Shown piece by piece: positions 36,568-47,987 of a DNA stretch of 64,000 nucleotides; position 1 is the stretch's first letter, and the number at the start of each line of letters is the position of its first letter. A program made the position numbers and the translations under genes. This DNA is from Pseudoalteromonas undina (GTDB taxonomy: Bacteria > Pseudomonadota > Gammaproteobacteria > Enterobacterales > Alteromonadaceae): assembly GCF_000238275.3 (NCBI RefSeq), contig NZ_AHCF03000002.1:1-64000 (forward strand). The letters run 5' to 3'. The notes below the pieces were generated by a model. That model saw only the letters and a list, made by a program, of their open reading frames with translations, ran no database searches and was not told the DNA's origin.

Positions 36568-38178
36568 TTACCAAATCATCTCTACAAACTCAGGATGATC
36601 GATATACGGGTTACGGTTTCCCTGAAATTCAAACGCTGCTTGGTTGCGGTCTAATTCCATTTGGCTAACAGGATCGTTGTTATGCCACTTTAACAGCATG
36701 GCCACAATCCAGCTTTCAAATACTTGGGTACTGGTGCCATTAAGCACGTCATTACTAGCTGCGGTGTTATTTTGCCAAGCACCAATTACGTTTTGATAAC
36801 GGGTTGCCATGTAAAAATAAGCACGAGCAAAGTCACCTTTAAATTCATCAATAGGTTCAAACACAGTACCGTTGTAATTAATCGTATTACTTGCAGAGCC
36901 TAATTTACTGCCGTTGGTTGAGGTAAACGAAGCGCTTGCTACTTCACCGAATGGGAAGTTGCTTCGTTTTGAATTTACATAACCGTCAGTGGCGTAAATA
37001 TGATGAACATCAGAGTTCATCGGTTCAACTTTTCCACCAAACCAACTTTTAGGGAACGAATGCTCTCGGTTGTAGCAATCTGCCTCACCACTGTAGGTGC
37101 CACATTGATCGCTAACGGCTGTGTATGTGTAGCTATCAGAGCCATTGGGCTTCTCGCTGTACATATCTAAAATACTATTATCGTTTTCATAGTATTTATC
37201 ACGCGCCGATGCGTCGTAAAAATTCCAAATAGCGGAATACCCCTGAGCATTATGATTATTAATAATGTTATAAAGCTCAGTTTTTAGCGTGTAACCAGAC
37301 AAGCCTTGAGTTGTCACATAGTAGCCGGTTGGCGTCGGTGTTGGCTCAGTGCTTCCTAATGAGAAAGCGGTAGCTTCGGTTGTTTGAAAACTAGCTCCAC
37401 TGGCGAGCAATGTGCTTTCATTATTCAAGGCGTAGCTACCACTGCCATATGAACAGCAAATACCATCGCCATAGCTGTCATTAATAGTAAATGTATACTC
37501 ACCATCGGCTACGCATAATTGTTCGGTATATTGGGTGTTTGCAGCATACCCACTTCCGCTTGCAACGACACCGGTTTGGTTGTGCGCTATTTGCCAGCTG
37601 GTTTCTTCGCCGTAGTTATCTGTGGTTAGGCTAAAAGTAAGGCCGTTATCTGCGCAGCTTGGAGAGCCACTGCTGTCATTACTAGGCAAGAAGTTATCAA
37701 CATAAACTAACTCGCTACCATCAAATCCCGTTGTATCATAAAAGCGTAAGCCGACATCAATGGTTTTATTACTATCGGCTGTGTAGCTGTAAGTAATGGT
37801 TTGCCATTGGTTGGTTTGTGCTGGATTTGAATAGCCTTGATAACCATCTATCAACAAACGCGCCTTAAGATGGCCTTCGGTATGATACACATCTACTGAG
37901 AACTCATAAGTTTTACCCATTTCAACAGCGACTTGCTGCAAAAAATCAGTATTGCTTTGTGTGCCTGTATTAACGCTAATCGCTGCTGCTTGTGAGCCTG
38001 TGCTTACGACTGTGCTGTTGGCAGATACGTTAATACCGCTATCAATCACTGTCCACGCATATGGGGTGTTGCCACTGTATTGTTCAAAGTTGCCATTAAC
38101 CACATTAGCCATCGCGGGTAATGAGGATAATAACAAGGTGCTCAAAAGTAATTTGTTTTTATATATACCGTGTAACAT
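36568..38178 (-). CDS. secreted modular endonuclease I-family nuclease
   Basis: 536 residues. The signal peptide (about 1-24, ending AMA) is followed by a CBM4/9-like beta-sandwich (about 26-165, NGNFEQYSGNTPYAWTV). Next is a Cys-containing module (about 175-270, with TDNYGEETSW and INDSYGDGICCSYGSGSY), then an endonuclease I domain (about 285-536). The catalytic beta-beta-alpha metal region is CYNREHSFPKSWFGG, with SDVHHIYATDGYVNSKRSN after it. It probably degrades extracellular DNA or RNA for nutrients or biofilm turnover. Much longer than EndA (about 235) because of the added modules. Confidence 0.85.
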   Translation of the reverse strand: MLHGIYKNKLLLSTLLLSSLPAMANVVNGNFEQYSGNTPYAWTVIDSGINVSANSTVVSTGSQAAAISVNTGTQSNTDFLQQVAVEMGKTYEFSVDVYHTEGHLKARLLIDGYQGYSNPAQTNQWQTITYSYTADSNKTIDVGLRFYDTTGFDGSELVYVDNFLPSNDSSGSPSCADNGLTFSLTTDNYGEETSWQIAHNQTGVVASGSGYAANTQYTEQLCVADGEYTFTINDSYGDGICCSYGSGSYALNNESTLLASGASFQTTEATAFSLGSTEPTPTPTGYYVTTQGLSGYTLKTELYNIINNHNAQGYSAIWNFYDASARDKYYENDNSILDMYSEKPNGSDSYTYTAVSDQCGTYSGEADCYNREHSFPKSWFGGKVEPMNSDVHHIYATDGYVNSKRSNFPFGEVASASFTSTNGSKLGSASNTINYNGTVFEPIDEFKGDFARAYFYMATRYQNVIGAWQNNTAASNDVLNGTSTQVFESWIVAMLLKWHNNDPVSQMELDRNQAAFEFQGNRNPYIDHPEFVEMIW

Positions 38179-38475
38179 AGGTGTTCCTATTTATATTTTT
38201 GCGTAATATACCTTAGAACATTAAGGTTACAAAATTGTTAAATTAAAATTTCATAAAAGACAATAAAACCCTTTTAGGTCTATTTCGCAGGTTTTTAGGT
38301 AACTTAATAACTAAATGGAATATCAAAGCAGATTCTATTCTTTTTTTATCTATGCTTAGGCGGCTATCCTGCATACTCAATTAACCTCAACAGAACTTTC
38401 TGAGTGAGGTGGCACTCATTTTAAACAATGTGAACAAGCATTGTGTTTAACGTTCAGGGTTATGAGGAAAAATTC
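38179..38475. promoter_or_regulatory. divergent endonuclease / cysJ promoter region
   Basis: A 297-bp AT-rich spacer with no gene. CysB usually controls cysJIH, but its site is too loose to assign by eye. Confidence 0.4.
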
Positions 38476-40290
38476 ATGTTGTTAGGTCAACTCAATGCGC
38501 TAGCAAGTCCGCTTTCGCAAGAGCAAGTACAAAAGCTACAAGGTTTAGTGGCTGAGCTTAATCCAATTCAGCAAGCGTGGGTTAGCGGCTACTTAGCTGC
38601 TAATGCTAATTCTGCAGCGCTAGGCGCGCCAGCTTCAGGTGCACCTGCAACCTCGGAGGCGGCAGCACTGACCATTTTATATGGTTCACAAACAGGTAAT
38701 GCCAAAGCGGTAGCGACTAAACTTAAAGAGCAAGCTGAGTCACGCGGCTTAGCAACAAAACTGGTTAGTATGTCAGATTACAAACCGACAGCCCTGAAAA
38801 AAGAAAAGTTTTTAACCGTTGTTGTATCGACTTACGGCGAGGGTGAGCCACCAGAAGACGCCGAAACACTGTATGAATTTTTAATTACTAAAAAAGCGCC
38901 AAAGCTTGATGGTGTCAAAGTTGCAGTATTAGGTTTAGGTGATTCTAGCTATGAATTTTTCTGCCAAACCGCTAAAGACTTTGAAGAGCGTTTAACTAAA
39001 TTAGGTGCAGAGGTTATTCATCAACGCGCCGACCTAGACGTTGATTATGATGACGAAGCAGCCACTTGGATTGAGGGCGCATTAAATGCGTTTGAACCAG
39101 ACTTAAAAGCCCAGCAAGATGCAACTAGCGGTCAAGTTGTATCAATGCCATTTGGCGCTCCTGCAGCAGCGGCTAGTCAGTACACAAAGCAAAATCCGTT
39201 TGCGGCAGAGCTAAGCTTAGTGCAAAAAATTACCGGTCGTGATTCAACCAAAGATGTACGCCATGTTGAAATTTCACTAGAAGGGTCAGACATTACGTAT
39301 ACACCTGGTGATTCACTCGGTATTTACTTTTTAAATGATGAAGCCCGTGTAGATGAGCTACTAGCGCAAACGCAAATTGATCCAACTAGCCGCGTTAAAC
39401 TTGGCGATGAAGAACTCAGCGTACGTGATGCCTTAATTGAAAAACTAGAGCTAACACAATCCTACCCTGGGCTTGTTGAAAAGTACGCCACGGCTACAGG
39501 CACGCCTGAGCTGCTTAAACTAGTAGAAGATAAAGGCGCAATGCGCGAATACATTGAGCCTCGTCAAATCTTTGATGTGGTTGCACAAAACCCAGCTAAA
39601 TTAGAAGCGCAAACACTAGTTGATTGCCTGCGTAAATTACAAGCACGTTTATATTCAATTGCCTCTAGCCAAGCTGAGGTTGAAGATGAGGTGCACTTAA
39701 CTATTGCATTGGTTGAGTTTGAAGCGTTTGGCACAGAGCACTTAGGTGGTTGTTCAGGGTACTTAGCACGCCGCGCAGAAGAAGGCTGTAAAGTAAAAGT
39801 ATTCAGTGAACATAACGATAACTTCCGCTTACCAGTAAGCGATGACACACCAATTATTATGGTTGGCCCAGGTACTGGTATTGCGCCATTTCGCGCCTTT
39901 TTACAAGAGCGTGATGCACGAGAAGCAACAGGTAAAAACTGGCTGTTTTTTGGTAACCCACACTTTACTCAAGACTTCTTGTACCAAGTAGAAATTCAAG
40001 GGTATTTAAAGTCAGGTTTACTAAGTAAGGTCGATGTGGCGTTTAGCCGTGACCAAGCAGAAAAAGTTTATGTACAAGACAAGTTACGTAAAAACTCAAA
40101 AGAAGTGTTTGATTGGTTAGAAGCGGGAGCTCATTTTTATGTGTGTGGCGATGCTAACCGCATGGCAAAAGATGTGCACAATGCCTTAGTTGATATCATT
40201 AGCGAAAACACTGGTAAAAGCTATGAAGACGCAGAGCAGTACTTAAAAGACTTAAGAAGCGCAAATCGCTATCAGAAAGACGTGTACTAA
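38476..40290 (+). CDS. cysJ: sulfite reductase (NADPH) flavoprotein subunit CysJ
   Basis: 604 residues from the ATG at 38476, which has GAGGAA 7 nt upstream. The GTG at 38443 lies before that ribosome site and is rejected. Flavodoxin-like FMN domain (about 60-205, LYGSQTGNAKAVA and STYGEGEPPEDA), then a ferredoxin reductase-type FAD/NADPH half (RLYSIASSQ, GTGIAPFRAFLQER) ending RYQKDVY. It passes electrons from NADPH to CysI. First gene of cysJIH. Confidence 0.95.
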   Translation: MLLGQLNALASPLSQEQVQKLQGLVAELNPIQQAWVSGYLAANANSAALGAPASGAPATSEAAALTILYGSQTGNAKAVATKLKEQAESRGLATKLVSMSDYKPTALKKEKFLTVVVSTYGEGEPPEDAETLYEFLITKKAPKLDGVKVAVLGLGDSSYEFFCQTAKDFEERLTKLGAEVIHQRADLDVDYDDEAATWIEGALNAFEPDLKAQQDATSGQVVSMPFGAPAAAASQYTKQNPFAAELSLVQKITGRDSTKDVRHVEISLEGSDITYTPGDSLGIYFLNDEARVDELLAQTQIDPTSRVKLGDEELSVRDALIEKLELTQSYPGLVEKYATATGTPELLKLVEDKGAMREYIEPRQIFDVVAQNPAKLEAQTLVDCLRKLQARLYSIASSQAEVEDEVHLTIALVEFEAFGTEHLGGCSGYLARRAEEGCKVKVFSEHNDNFRLPVSDDTPIIMVGPGTGIAPFRAFLQERDAREATGKNWLFFGNPHFTQDFLYQVEIQGYLKSGLLSKVDVAFSRDQAEKVYVQDKLRKNSKEVFDWLEAGAHFYVCGDANRMAKDVHNALVDIISENTGKSYEDAEQYLKDLRSANRYQKDVY

Positions 40291-40357
40291 GTGCACATTG
40301 CTTACTTTATAAAAAATAACGCTAACAGCCGTCACTGTAACAAATTTAGGATTAAAC

Positions 40358-42055
40358 ATGAGCGAACAAGATAAAAACGTAAAGCTTTCTGATAACGAGC
40401 GTTTGAAAAGAGAAAGCAACTTTTTACGTGGCACCATAGAGCAAGATTTAAAAGACGAGATTACAGGTGGTTTTACCGCCGATAACTTCCAGTTAATTCG
40501 TTTTCACGGCATGTATCAACAAGATGATCGCGATATTCGTCCTGAACGTGCTAAACAAAAGCTAGAGCCACTGCATAATGTGATGCTACGCGCACGTATG
40601 CCTGGCGGTATTATTAAGCCAGAGCAATGGCTTGCAATTGATAAATTTGCTGGTGATAAAACCAGTTATGGCAGTATTCGTTTAACTACTCGCCAAACAT
40701 TTCAGTTTCATGGTGTATTAAAACCTGAAATTAAAGGTATGCACCAATTGCTTAATAGTGTTGGAATTGATTCTATTGCCACCGCCGGTGATGTTAACCG
40801 TAATGTATTATGTACTACCAATCCGGTTGAGTCTGAGTTACATCAAGAGGCCTACGAGTGGGCGGCAAAAATTTCTGAACACTTATTACCTAAAACGAAG
40901 GCATACGCTGAAATTTGGCTCAATGGCGAAAAATCTGAAACTACAGAAGAGCCTATTTTAGGTTCAACGTATTTACCGCGTAAGTTTAAAACTACAGTGA
41001 CGATCCCACCTAATAATGAGGTGGACGTACATGCTAACGATTTAAACTTTGTGGCGATTGCTGAGGATGGCAAACTCGTTGGTTTTAACGTGCTAGTAGG
41101 CGGCGGTTTGGCGATGACCCATGGCGATACAGCAACCTACCCACGTAAAGCGGACGACTTTGGCTTTATTAGCCTAGAAGATACGTTAAAAATTGCTGAG
41201 CACGTGGTATCTGTTCAGCGTGATTGGGGCAACCGCTCAAATCGTAAAAATGCAAAAACTAAATACACACTCGATCGTGTTGGCACCGAAGTATTCAAAG
41301 CTGAAGTTGAAAAGCGCGCAGGCGTGAACTTTGCACCAAGCCGCCCTTATGAGTTTACTCACCGAGGGGATCGTATTGGTTGGGTAGAAGGCATTGATGG
41401 TAAGCACCACTTAACCTTATTTATTCAAAGCGGTCGTATTTTAGACTACCCAGATAAGCCGCTTAAAACAGGGTGTCGCAAAATTGCAGAAATTCATCAA
41501 GGTGATTTTCGCATGACGGCAAATCAAAACTTAATTATTGCCGGTGTTCCGGCCGATCAAAAAGCAGTAATTGAAGAAATAGCCCGCAATCATGGTTTGA
41601 TTGACGATAAGGACACTGAGCAACGCAAAAATTCAATGGCGTGTGTGGCATTGCCAACTTGCCCATTAGCTATGGCCGAAGCTGAGCGTTACTTACCGAG
41701 TTTAATTGAAAAAATAGAAGGCTTATTAGCCAAACACGGGGTGCCAAATGACAGCATTATTATGCGTGTAGTTGGTTGTCCGAATGGCTGTGGTCGTGCC
41801 ATGCTAGCAGAAGCTGGCTTGGTCGGCAAAGGCCCAGGTAAGTACAACGTTTACCTTGGGGGGAATACTGAGGGTACACGTATTCCAAAGCTTTACCTTG
41901 AAAATGTTGGCGAAGAGGTTTACTTAGAAGCATTCGATAAACTCATTGGGCAATGGGTTAGTGAGCGTAATGATGGCGAATGTTTTGGTGATTTTGTTAT
42001 TCGCAAAGGTATTGTTGCAGAAGTAAAAGTATCCGTTACCGATTTTTACGCATAA
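40358..42055 (+). CDS. cysI: sulfite reductase hemoprotein subunit CysI
   Basis: 565 residues. The siroheme/[4Fe-4S] ligands are seen as [16 protein letters not shown] (near 430) and [10 protein letters not shown] (near 475). [17 protein letters not shown] is a substrate-binding segment. It reduces sulfite to sulfide with six electrons from CysJ. Confidence 0.96.
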   Translation: MSEQDKNVKLSDNERLKRESNFLRGTIEQDLKDEITGGFTADNFQLIRFHGMYQQDDRDIRPERAKQKLEPLHNVMLRARMPGGIIKPEQWLAIDKFAGDKTSYGSIRLTTRQTFQFHGVLKPEIKGMHQLLNSVGIDSIATAGDVNRNVLCTTNPVESELHQEAYEWAAKISEHLLPKTKAYAEIWLNGEKSETTEEPILGSTYLPRKFKTTVTIPPNNEVDVHANDLNFVAIAEDGKLVGFNVLVGGGLAMTHGDTATYPRKADDFGFISLEDTLKIAEHVVSVQRDWGNRSNRKNAKTKYTLDRVGTEVFKAEVEKRAGVNFAPSRPYEFTHRGDRIGWVEGIDGKHHLTLFIQSGRILDYPDKPLKTGCRKIAEIHQGDFRMTANQNLIIAGVPADQKAVIEEIARNHGLIDDKDTEQRKNSMACVALPTCPLAMAEAERYLPSLIEKIEGLLAKHGVPNDSIIMRVVGCPNGCGRAMLAEAGLVGKGPGKYNVYLGGNTEGTRIPKLYLENVGEEVYLEAFDKLIGQWVSERNDGECFGDFVIRKGIVAEVKVSVTDFYA

Positions 42056-42097
42056 TTTAAAAGCAGCGCAAAGCGCTGGTGAGGTTTAAAGTTGACC

Positions 42098-42838
42098 ATG
42101 AGTGAATTTAAAAACATATTACAGCTAGATAAGCAAAGCCAACAGGCTATGTTAGCTGATGCGAACGGTTTGCTGGCTGACATGAGCGCAGAGCAGCGCG
42201 TTGCATGGGCACTTGAAAATTTGCCTGACACTGCGTTTTTATCATCGAGCTTTGGTATTCAGGCTGCAGTTATGTTGCATTTAATGACTGCACAGCGCCC
42301 AGATATACCTGTGGTATTAACCGATACAGGCTACTTATTTCCAGAAACCTATCAGTTTATAGAGCAAATGACTTCGCAGTTATCACTTAACCTAAAAGTG
42401 TATAAAGCGCAGCTGAGCCCTGCATGGCAAGAGGCTAAATTTGGAAAATTATGGGAGCTAGGTGAGGCAGGCATTAAGCAATACAACCAGCTCAATAAAG
42501 TAGAGCCAATGACACGCGCTTTAAAGGAGCTAAATGCGAGCACTTGGTTTAGTGGCATACGTCGAGATCAATCCTCAAGCCGTGCTGAAAAGCAAGTACT
42601 AGAAATAAGCCGAGGTACGGTAAAAGTGTATCCCATTATTGAATGGAATAATCGCGATGTATATCAGTATCTAACAAAGCATAATTTGCCATACCATCCA
42701 TTATGGGAGCAAGGTTATGTGTCGATGGGGGATGTGCACACCACGCGTAAACTAGAGCCCGGCATGAGTGAAGAGGAAACCCGTTTTTTTGGCTTGAACC
42801 GTGAATGTGGCTTACATATTGATGGTGATGGAATTTAA
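42098..42838 (+). CDS. cysH: PAPS reductase CysH
   Basis: 246 residues from the ATG at 42098. A TTG at 42092 is better spaced from GAGG (42081-42084), so the start could be two codons earlier. [13 protein letters not shown] is the PP-loop. The catalytic Cys is in the C-terminal [11 protein letters not shown]. It is the only cysteine, so the CC pairs of iron-sulfur APS reductases are absent and PAPS is the predicted substrate. The PAP formed is removed by CysQ. Confidence 0.94.
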   Translation: MSEFKNILQLDKQSQQAMLADANGLLADMSAEQRVAWALENLPDTAFLSSSFGIQAAVMLHLMTAQRPDIPVVLTDTGYLFPETYQFIEQMTSQLSLNLKVYKAQLSPAWQEAKFGKLWELGEAGIKQYNQLNKVEPMTRALKELNASTWFSGIRRDQSSSRAEKQVLEISRGTVKVYPIIEWNNRDVYQYLTKHNLPYHPLWEQGYVSMGDVHTTRKLEPGMSEEETRFFGLNRECGLHIDGDGI

Positions 42839-42870
42839 TTACCTTATTATTCAAAGCTATAAAATGAAAA

Positions 42871-42896
42871 AAACGCAGCCTTTGCTGCGTTTTTTA
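42871..42896 (+). terminator. cysJIH terminator
   Basis: ACGCAGC/GCTGCGT stem with a CTTT loop and a T6 run. Confidence 0.88.
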
Positions 42897-42973
42897 TTGT
42901 TTAATATTTGCTGAATTGATTCTTTTTTATTATATTGGTTGTGATGATGGATTAAACACACAGCAGGAACGCT

Positions 42974-43504
42974 ATGAAATACTTCACCTATTTAGCAGTG
43001 TCAGTGATGATAATTGCTGTTATCGTATTGTTTTATATTAAAAAACCCAATGGCCAGCCTTGGCTAAGCACCTCTCATATTTATAATGAATCAACAGAGA
43101 TCAAGAATGAAATGATAGCGCTTTCATCTAGCGCGTTAGATAGTATTACCTCAGCAATTACCACAGCGGGTGAAAAAATCACTGGGGCTACCTTTGAGAC
43201 AGAAACTCCTAAGCCAATTTATAAATGGCAAGACGAGCAAGGACAATGGCATTTCTCAGATGTACCAAACAAGAATGGTAAAAGCGAAGTGGTAAAGCTT
43301 AACCCCGCCGATATTAATGTCGTGGTTGCAGAAGATACCGCCATTTTGAGTGGCAGTGCTAAATCAGCAGTCAAGCCTTTTCCTCAGCGAGCGCCTGAGG
43401 TATATAACAGTGAATCAATTAATAAGCTGTTTGAAGATGCTGAAAAAGCTAAAAAGAGAATAGAGCAACGCAGTAAAGAGGTCGAAAGTTTTAGCGGCTT
43501 TTAG
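42974..43504 (+). CDS. DUF4124-domain membrane-anchored protein
   Basis: 176 residues. An N-terminal hydrophobic helix (about 4-24) probably anchors it facing the periplasm. The DUF4124 segment is PIYKWQDEQGQWHFSDVPNKNG near residue 78. The tail is charged and helical. Function of the domain is unknown. Its 3' end overlaps the convergent gene by 14 nt. A second DUF4124 gene lies at 52057. Confidence 0.75.
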   Translation: MKYFTYLAVSVMIIAVIVLFYIKKPNGQPWLSTSHIYNESTEIKNEMIALSSSALDSITSAITTAGEKITGATFETETPKPIYKWQDEQGQWHFSDVPNKNGKSEVVKLNPADINVVVAEDTAILSGSAKSAVKPFPQRAPEVYNSESINKLFEDAEKAKKRIEQRSKEVESFSGF

Positions 43505-43754
43505 TTTTGAGGTGTTTTTGCTGTGTCTTCAAATAACGCTTTTCTGCTTCCATTAATAATATAGTTAAGTATATTTTTGTGGGCAACGATAAAAGTACGC
43601 CAATTGCAATACAGGCAGCTGCAGTAATAATACCTTTAATGCCGAACTGGTTGGTAAAGTAGCTCGATACAATTAAACCATGGCCTGTCACTATTAAGCA
43701 CAATCCAAGCAAAATCGATGTTTTAAGTAGTCTTATTATTACAATTGAAGACAT
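43491..43754 (-). CDS. small membrane protein, unknown
   Basis: 87 residues from the ATG at 43754, which has AGAGG about 6 nt upstream. The longer frame to 43826 adds a non-hydrophobic stretch and lacks a ribosome site. Two hydrophobic helices (about 10-30 and 40-65) and a basic C-terminus. No family recognised. Confidence 0.55.
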   Translation of the reverse strand: MSSIVIIRLLKTSILLGLCLIVTGHGLIVSSYFTNQFGIKGIITAAACIAIGVLLSLPTKIYLTILLMEAEKRYLKTQQKHLKTKSR

Positions 43755-43840
43755 AACGGCCTCTGCGCAGCGTGTCTTCTTAGTGTATGGAGTCTTTATA
43801 AAGCGATATTGATTTAGCGCAAGCATCCATTAATAATATA

Positions 43841-43872
43841 AAAAAGCCCAGCTCATTACTGAGCTGGGCTGC
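43841..43872 (-). terminator. acnA terminator
   Basis: GCCCAGCTCA / TGAGCTGGGC stem with T run on the minus strand, 17 bp past the acnA stop. Confidence 0.88.
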
Positions 43873-43889
43873 ATTTTCGTTTTAAGTTG

Positions 43890-46634
43890 TTAGTCGAGCA
43901 TATTGCGAAGTACGTACTGCAAAATACCACCATGTTTGTAGTAATCCCACTCTTTCGGAGTATCAATACGCACATCGGCACTAAAGCTAACTTGTTTACC
44001 TTCACTGTTAGTCGCAATCACACTGACTTCGTCGGTTTTATCGTATAACCCTTGAATATCAAATTGCTCTTGCCCAGTTAAGCCTAGTGATTCATGGCTT
44101 TCACCTTCTTTAAATTGTAAAGGAAGTACGCCCATACCTATTAAATTAGAGCGGTGAATACGCTCATAGCTTTGTGCTATCACAGCTTTAATACCGAGTA
44201 ATAATGACCCTTTTGCAGCCCAATCTCGCGAAGAGCCAGTTCCATACTCTTTACCTGCTAGAACCACTAGTGGTGTTCCACTTTCTTGATATGCCATTGC
44301 CGCGTCATAAATACTTTCTAGCTTATCATCAGGTTGAGTGCGGGTAACACCGCCCTCGGTACCAGGGGCTAGTAAGTTTTTAAGGCGCACATTAGCGAAT
44401 GTACCGCGCATCATTACTTCGTGATTACCACGTCGTGAACCATAAGAGTTAAATTGTGCTTTTTCAACCCCATTTTCTTGTAGGTAAAGCCCTGCGGGTG
44501 CCTCTGCTTTAATTGCGCCTGCTGGTGAAATATGATCGGTAGTCACCGAATCACCCAGTTTAGCTAAACAACGCGCACCCTCAATAGTTGGAATACCTGG
44601 TGGTTCAACACTCATACCATCAAAGAAGGGGGCTTTTTTGATATAAGTCGAAGCACCGTCCCAATCGTAAAGTTTACCATCAGGTATTTGAATTTTTTGC
44701 CAGCGACTGTCGCCATCGTAAACATTGGCGTAGCTTTTTTCGAACATCTCTTTAGTTACCGTACTTTTTACTAGTTCACTTACTTCTTTAACGCTCGGCC
44801 AAATATTTTTAAGGTAAATATCGTTACCATGCTTATCTTGCGCGAGTGGCTCGTTGTAAACATCAATATCGGTTCTACCCGCTATGGCATAGGCAACCAC
44901 TAAAGGAGGCGACGCTAAAAAGTTCATTTTAACATCTTGATGTATGCGCCCTTCAAAGTTACGGTTACCCGATAAAATTGAGCTTACAACTAATTTGTGT
45001 TTTTGAATCGCCTCACTAATTTCATCGGCAAGTGGGCCTGAATTACCAATACATGTGGTACAGCCATAACCAACTAAATTAAAGCCAAGCGCATCCAAGT
45101 CATCCATCAACCCTGCTTTTTCAAGGTAATCGGTGACCACCTGAGAACCTGGTGCAAGTGAAGTTTTAACCCAAGGTTTTACATTAATACCTAACTGACG
45201 TGCTTTTTGAGCTACTAAACCGGCAGCTAAGATAACACTTGGGTTAGATGTGTTTGTACAGCTAGTAATTGCAGCAATAACACAGGCACCATCATTTAAC
45301 TCAAACTCTTCTCCATTAAAGTTTACTTTTGCTGCGCCCATAAACTGCGCTTCATCGGTAGGCTCATCAGGGTTGGTAGTAGGGCCTTCGCTTTCAATAC
45401 GCGCTTGCTCTTCATCGCTTTTATCACGACGTGCCATACGCTCGTCTTGAAAGTCTTTTAAGTGCTGACCAATAACCTTGCCGGCTTTATCCAAAGTAAT
45501 TCTATCTTGCGGGCGTTTAGGGCCTGCTAGGCTTGGCACAACATCATCTAAAGTTAGTTCAAGCTTATCGGTATAATGTGCTTCGTCGCCATCGTTACGC
45601 CATAAGCCTTGGTGTTTAGCGTAATCTTCAATTAGTTTAAGCTGCTTCTCATCGCGATTAGTTAAGCGTAAGTAATTAATCGTTTCATCATCAATAGGGA
45701 AAATACCACAGGTTGCGCCATACTCTGGCGCCATATTAGCGATAGTTGCTCTATCGGCAAGTGGTAAGTCGGCAAGGCCGTCACCATAAAACTCAACAAA
45801 CTTACCTACCACACCGTGGTTACGCAGCATTTCAGTAACAGTAAGTACTAAATCGGTTGCTGTAGTGCCCTCAGGTAAGCGACCATTTAATTTAACACCC
45901 ACAACCTGTGGAATAAGCAAGCTAATAGGTTGGCCAAGCATAGCGGCTTCGGCTTCAATGCCGCCTACACCCCAGCCAAGTACGCCTAAACCATTAATCA
46001 TCGTTGTATGAGAATCTGTACCGACTAGTGTATCTGGGTAGGCTAACGATTTGCCGTTTTTTGTATCATTAAATACTACGCGGGCTAAATACTCTAAATT
46101 CACTTGGTGAACTATACCGGTTGCAGGTGGTACAACTTTTAGGTTATCAAATGCGGTTTGTCCCCAACGTAAGAATTCGTAACGCTCTTTGTTTCGCTCA
46201 TATTCTAATTTTGAGTTTAAGTCGAATGAACCATCTTTACCGTAACCATCCACTTGCACCGAGTGATCGATTACCAGCTCAGCAGGAGAAAGTGGGTTTA
46301 TTTTTGCAGGATCACCACCGAGTTTTTCCATCGCATCACGCATGGCAGCTAAATCAACAATTGCAGGGACACCAGTGAAATCTTGCATTACTACGCGGGC
46401 TGGAGTGAAAGCTACCTCGGCAGAGGGCTTCGCTTTTGGATCCCAATCTAATAAGGCCTGAATATCTTGTTCTTTAATATTCACACCATCTTCGTTACGT
46501 AGTAAGTTTTCTAGCAATACTTTTAACGAGAAAGGCAGGCGTTTGGCTTTATCGCCAAGTCCCATGAGCGAGTTAATATGATACTGCTCGCCATTGATAG
46601 TGAGCTGTTGTTGGGTGTCGAAACTATTTTTCAT
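43890..46634 (-). CDS. acnA: aconitate hydratase AcnA
   Basis: 914 residues from the ATG at 46634. The longer frame starts at a TTG directly before the AAGGG ribosome site and is rejected. [4Fe-4S] cysteines appear in [13 protein letters not shown] (near 450) and [14 protein letters not shown] (near 517). The IRP/AcnA-type layout and C-terminal swivel domain ([13 protein letters not shown]) are present. It interconverts citrate and isocitrate. The AcnA type is more oxidant-resistant than AcnB in E. coli. Confidence 0.94.
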   Translation of the reverse strand: MKNSFDTQQQLTINGEQYHINSLMGLGDKAKRLPFSLKVLLENLLRNEDGVNIKEQDIQALLDWDPKAKPSAEVAFTPARVVMQDFTGVPAIVDLAAMRDAMEKLGGDPAKINPLSPAELVIDHSVQVDGYGKDGSFDLNSKLEYERNKERYEFLRWGQTAFDNLKVVPPATGIVHQVNLEYLARVVFNDTKNGKSLAYPDTLVGTDSHTTMINGLGVLGWGVGGIEAEAAMLGQPISLLIPQVVGVKLNGRLPEGTTATDLVLTVTEMLRNHGVVGKFVEFYGDGLADLPLADRATIANMAPEYGATCGIFPIDDETINYLRLTNRDEKQLKLIEDYAKHQGLWRNDGDEAHYTDKLELTLDDVVPSLAGPKRPQDRITLDKAGKVIGQHLKDFQDERMARRDKSDEEQARIESEGPTTNPDEPTDEAQFMGAAKVNFNGEEFELNDGACVIAAITSCTNTSNPSVILAAGLVAQKARQLGINVKPWVKTSLAPGSQVVTDYLEKAGLMDDLDALGFNLVGYGCTTCIGNSGPLADEISEAIQKHKLVVSSILSGNRNFEGRIHQDVKMNFLASPPLVVAYAIAGRTDIDVYNEPLAQDKHGNDIYLKNIWPSVKEVSELVKSTVTKEMFEKSYANVYDGDSRWQKIQIPDGKLYDWDGASTYIKKAPFFDGMSVEPPGIPTIEGARCLAKLGDSVTTDHISPAGAIKAEAPAGLYLQENGVEKAQFNSYGSRRGNHEVMMRGTFANVRLKNLLAPGTEGGVTRTQPDDKLESIYDAAMAYQESGTPLVVLAGKEYGTGSSRDWAAKGSLLLGIKAVIAQSYERIHRSNLIGMGVLPLQFKEGESHESLGLTGQEQFDIQGLYDKTDEVSVIATNSEGKQVSFSADVRIDTPKEWDYYKHGGILQYVLRNMLD

Positions 46635-46834
46635 TATTTGTCCCTTCAATAAATTAGATTAATATTCTTGTAAAAGTGACCTCTGTAGTGATTTGCAAAG
46701 TATGTACCATGATAAAAAATACCATATTGTATAATTTATTTTGGTCGTTATTTAAATAGAGATGAAGGCCAAAAGTTAAAATTCAAGGGATACTCTGAGT
46801 AATAATTGGCCACAAAACTAAACTCAAAAAAGTG

Positions 46835-47263
46835 CTATTTAAAGTAGTCCTGTTGTTTTAAATAGAAACTTAAATACACCAATGCAATCGCAATTATGGT
46901 GACTGCAACAGGCATAAAAATAGCGCTAATACCAAACAAGTTGATGCTATTAATAATCATAAAATTATAGTATTGCTGAGCTAAAACCGCTGCCAAAGAG
47001 ATTATTAATGTTAATCTGGCTAGAGACTTTTTGAATAACAAAAGTACGCATCCTAATGCGCCGCCAAATACCGCAATAGCAAACGCTAAAGTAGCCCATA
47101 AAGGTTGGCTGTTATAAGCAAGTTGTTGTTCTTCAGGTAGTTTACTTATCATCTCTGGAGAGAGAAACAGCTGCATGACAAATGCAAGAATACCTAATAT
47201 GTTCCATAATAAGGCAGTAATAAGTACGGGTTTTATCCAGCGGTTTGAGGTGTTTTCTGACAT
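46835..47263 (-). CDS. four-helix membrane protein, unknown
   Basis: 142 residues with four hydrophobic helices (about 11-32, 55-77, 82-100, 105-135) and a short loop with PEEQQLAYNSQPLWAT between the first two. No named family recognised with confidence. Separated from acnA by a 200-bp spacer. Confidence 0.65.
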   Translation of the reverse strand: MSENTSNRWIKPVLITALLWNILGILAFVMQLFLSPEMISKLPEEQQLAYNSQPLWATLAFAIAVFGGALGCVLLLFKKSLARLTLIISLAAVLAQQYYNFMIINSINLFGISAIFMPVAVTIIAIALVYLSFYLKQQDYFK

Positions 47264-47304
47264 GTAAGCATCTATTTTTTATTATTGATATTCTATTAAA
47301 GAAT

Positions 47305-47335
47305 AAAAAAGCCAGTGATGCAAACTGGCTTTTAA
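47305..47335 (-). terminator. terminator after the S4-domain gene
   Basis: AAAGCCAGT/ACTGGCTTT arms with T run on the minus strand. It may also act in the other direction. Confidence 0.8.
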
Positions 47336-47359
47336 TAACACATATAACTTAAGCAAATG

Positions 47360-47746
47360 TTAGCCAAATGAAATAGGGCGACGACCCGTTTTTTCATCAA
47401 CTTTAGGCTTTTTAGTGCGTTTGCGTTTATTTTTAGCCGGCTCTGTTGTTGCTACTGGCGCGGCTTTTTCTGCTGTAACTGTTTCATCAATAACTGGACG
47501 TTCTGCTGGAGTGGCATCTTCACTTAACGTTAATTGAAACAACTCGCCATCAAATGCAAGTACATCACCGCTGTATAATTTTTTCCGTTTGATTGTACAA
47601 ATTTCATGGTTAACACCGACATAGCCTTCGCTAATTAGGTTTTTTGCTTGACCACCACCTTCAACAAGATCTAATACCTTTAATAATTTGCACAGCTCTA
47701 TAGGCTCTTCTTCTAACTCAACTTCTATATATTCTTCGTTCATCAT
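47360..47746 (-). CDS. S4-domain RNA-binding protein (YbcJ-like) with basic tail
   Basis: 128 residues. The S4 fold is seen in IELCKLLKVLDLVEGGGQAKNLISEGYVGVNHEICTIKRKKL. A proline/alanine linker leads to a basic tail KNKRKRTKKPKVDEKTGRRPISFG. YbcJ itself is about 70 residues, so the tail is an addition likely to bind RNA or ribosomes. Exact target unknown. Confidence 0.78.
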   Translation of the reverse strand: MMNEEYIEVELEEEPIELCKLLKVLDLVEGGGQAKNLISEGYVGVNHEICTIKRKKLYSGDVLAFDGELFQLTLSEDATPAERPVIDETVTAEKAAPVATTEPAKNKRKRTKKPKVDEKTGRRPISFG

Positions 47747-47987
47747 GTTTCTCAGTGGGGGTGGTATTAGCTGTAGTATAAAGGCTCAGTGGCTATTTTG
47801 CACTAAAGTGAGCTTGTTAGGTGAGTTGATTATGTGATTTTTTATGAAACTTTTTATCTCTTTTTATAGTCTTTAAAAAAACTGAAGTAATTCAGGGTTA
47901 AGCTTCACGCGAAAAAAATTACACATTGGCACGCTAATTGCCAATATCGGCCGTATAAGAGATTGAATATAAATAATGGAGTAAAAC

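Noticed and set aside
36460..36654. 64-residue ORF across the heptad array
   Set aside because: Its repeats of SPKPEAR come only from the 7-bp units, and the rest is antisense to the endonuclease gene. No ribosome site.
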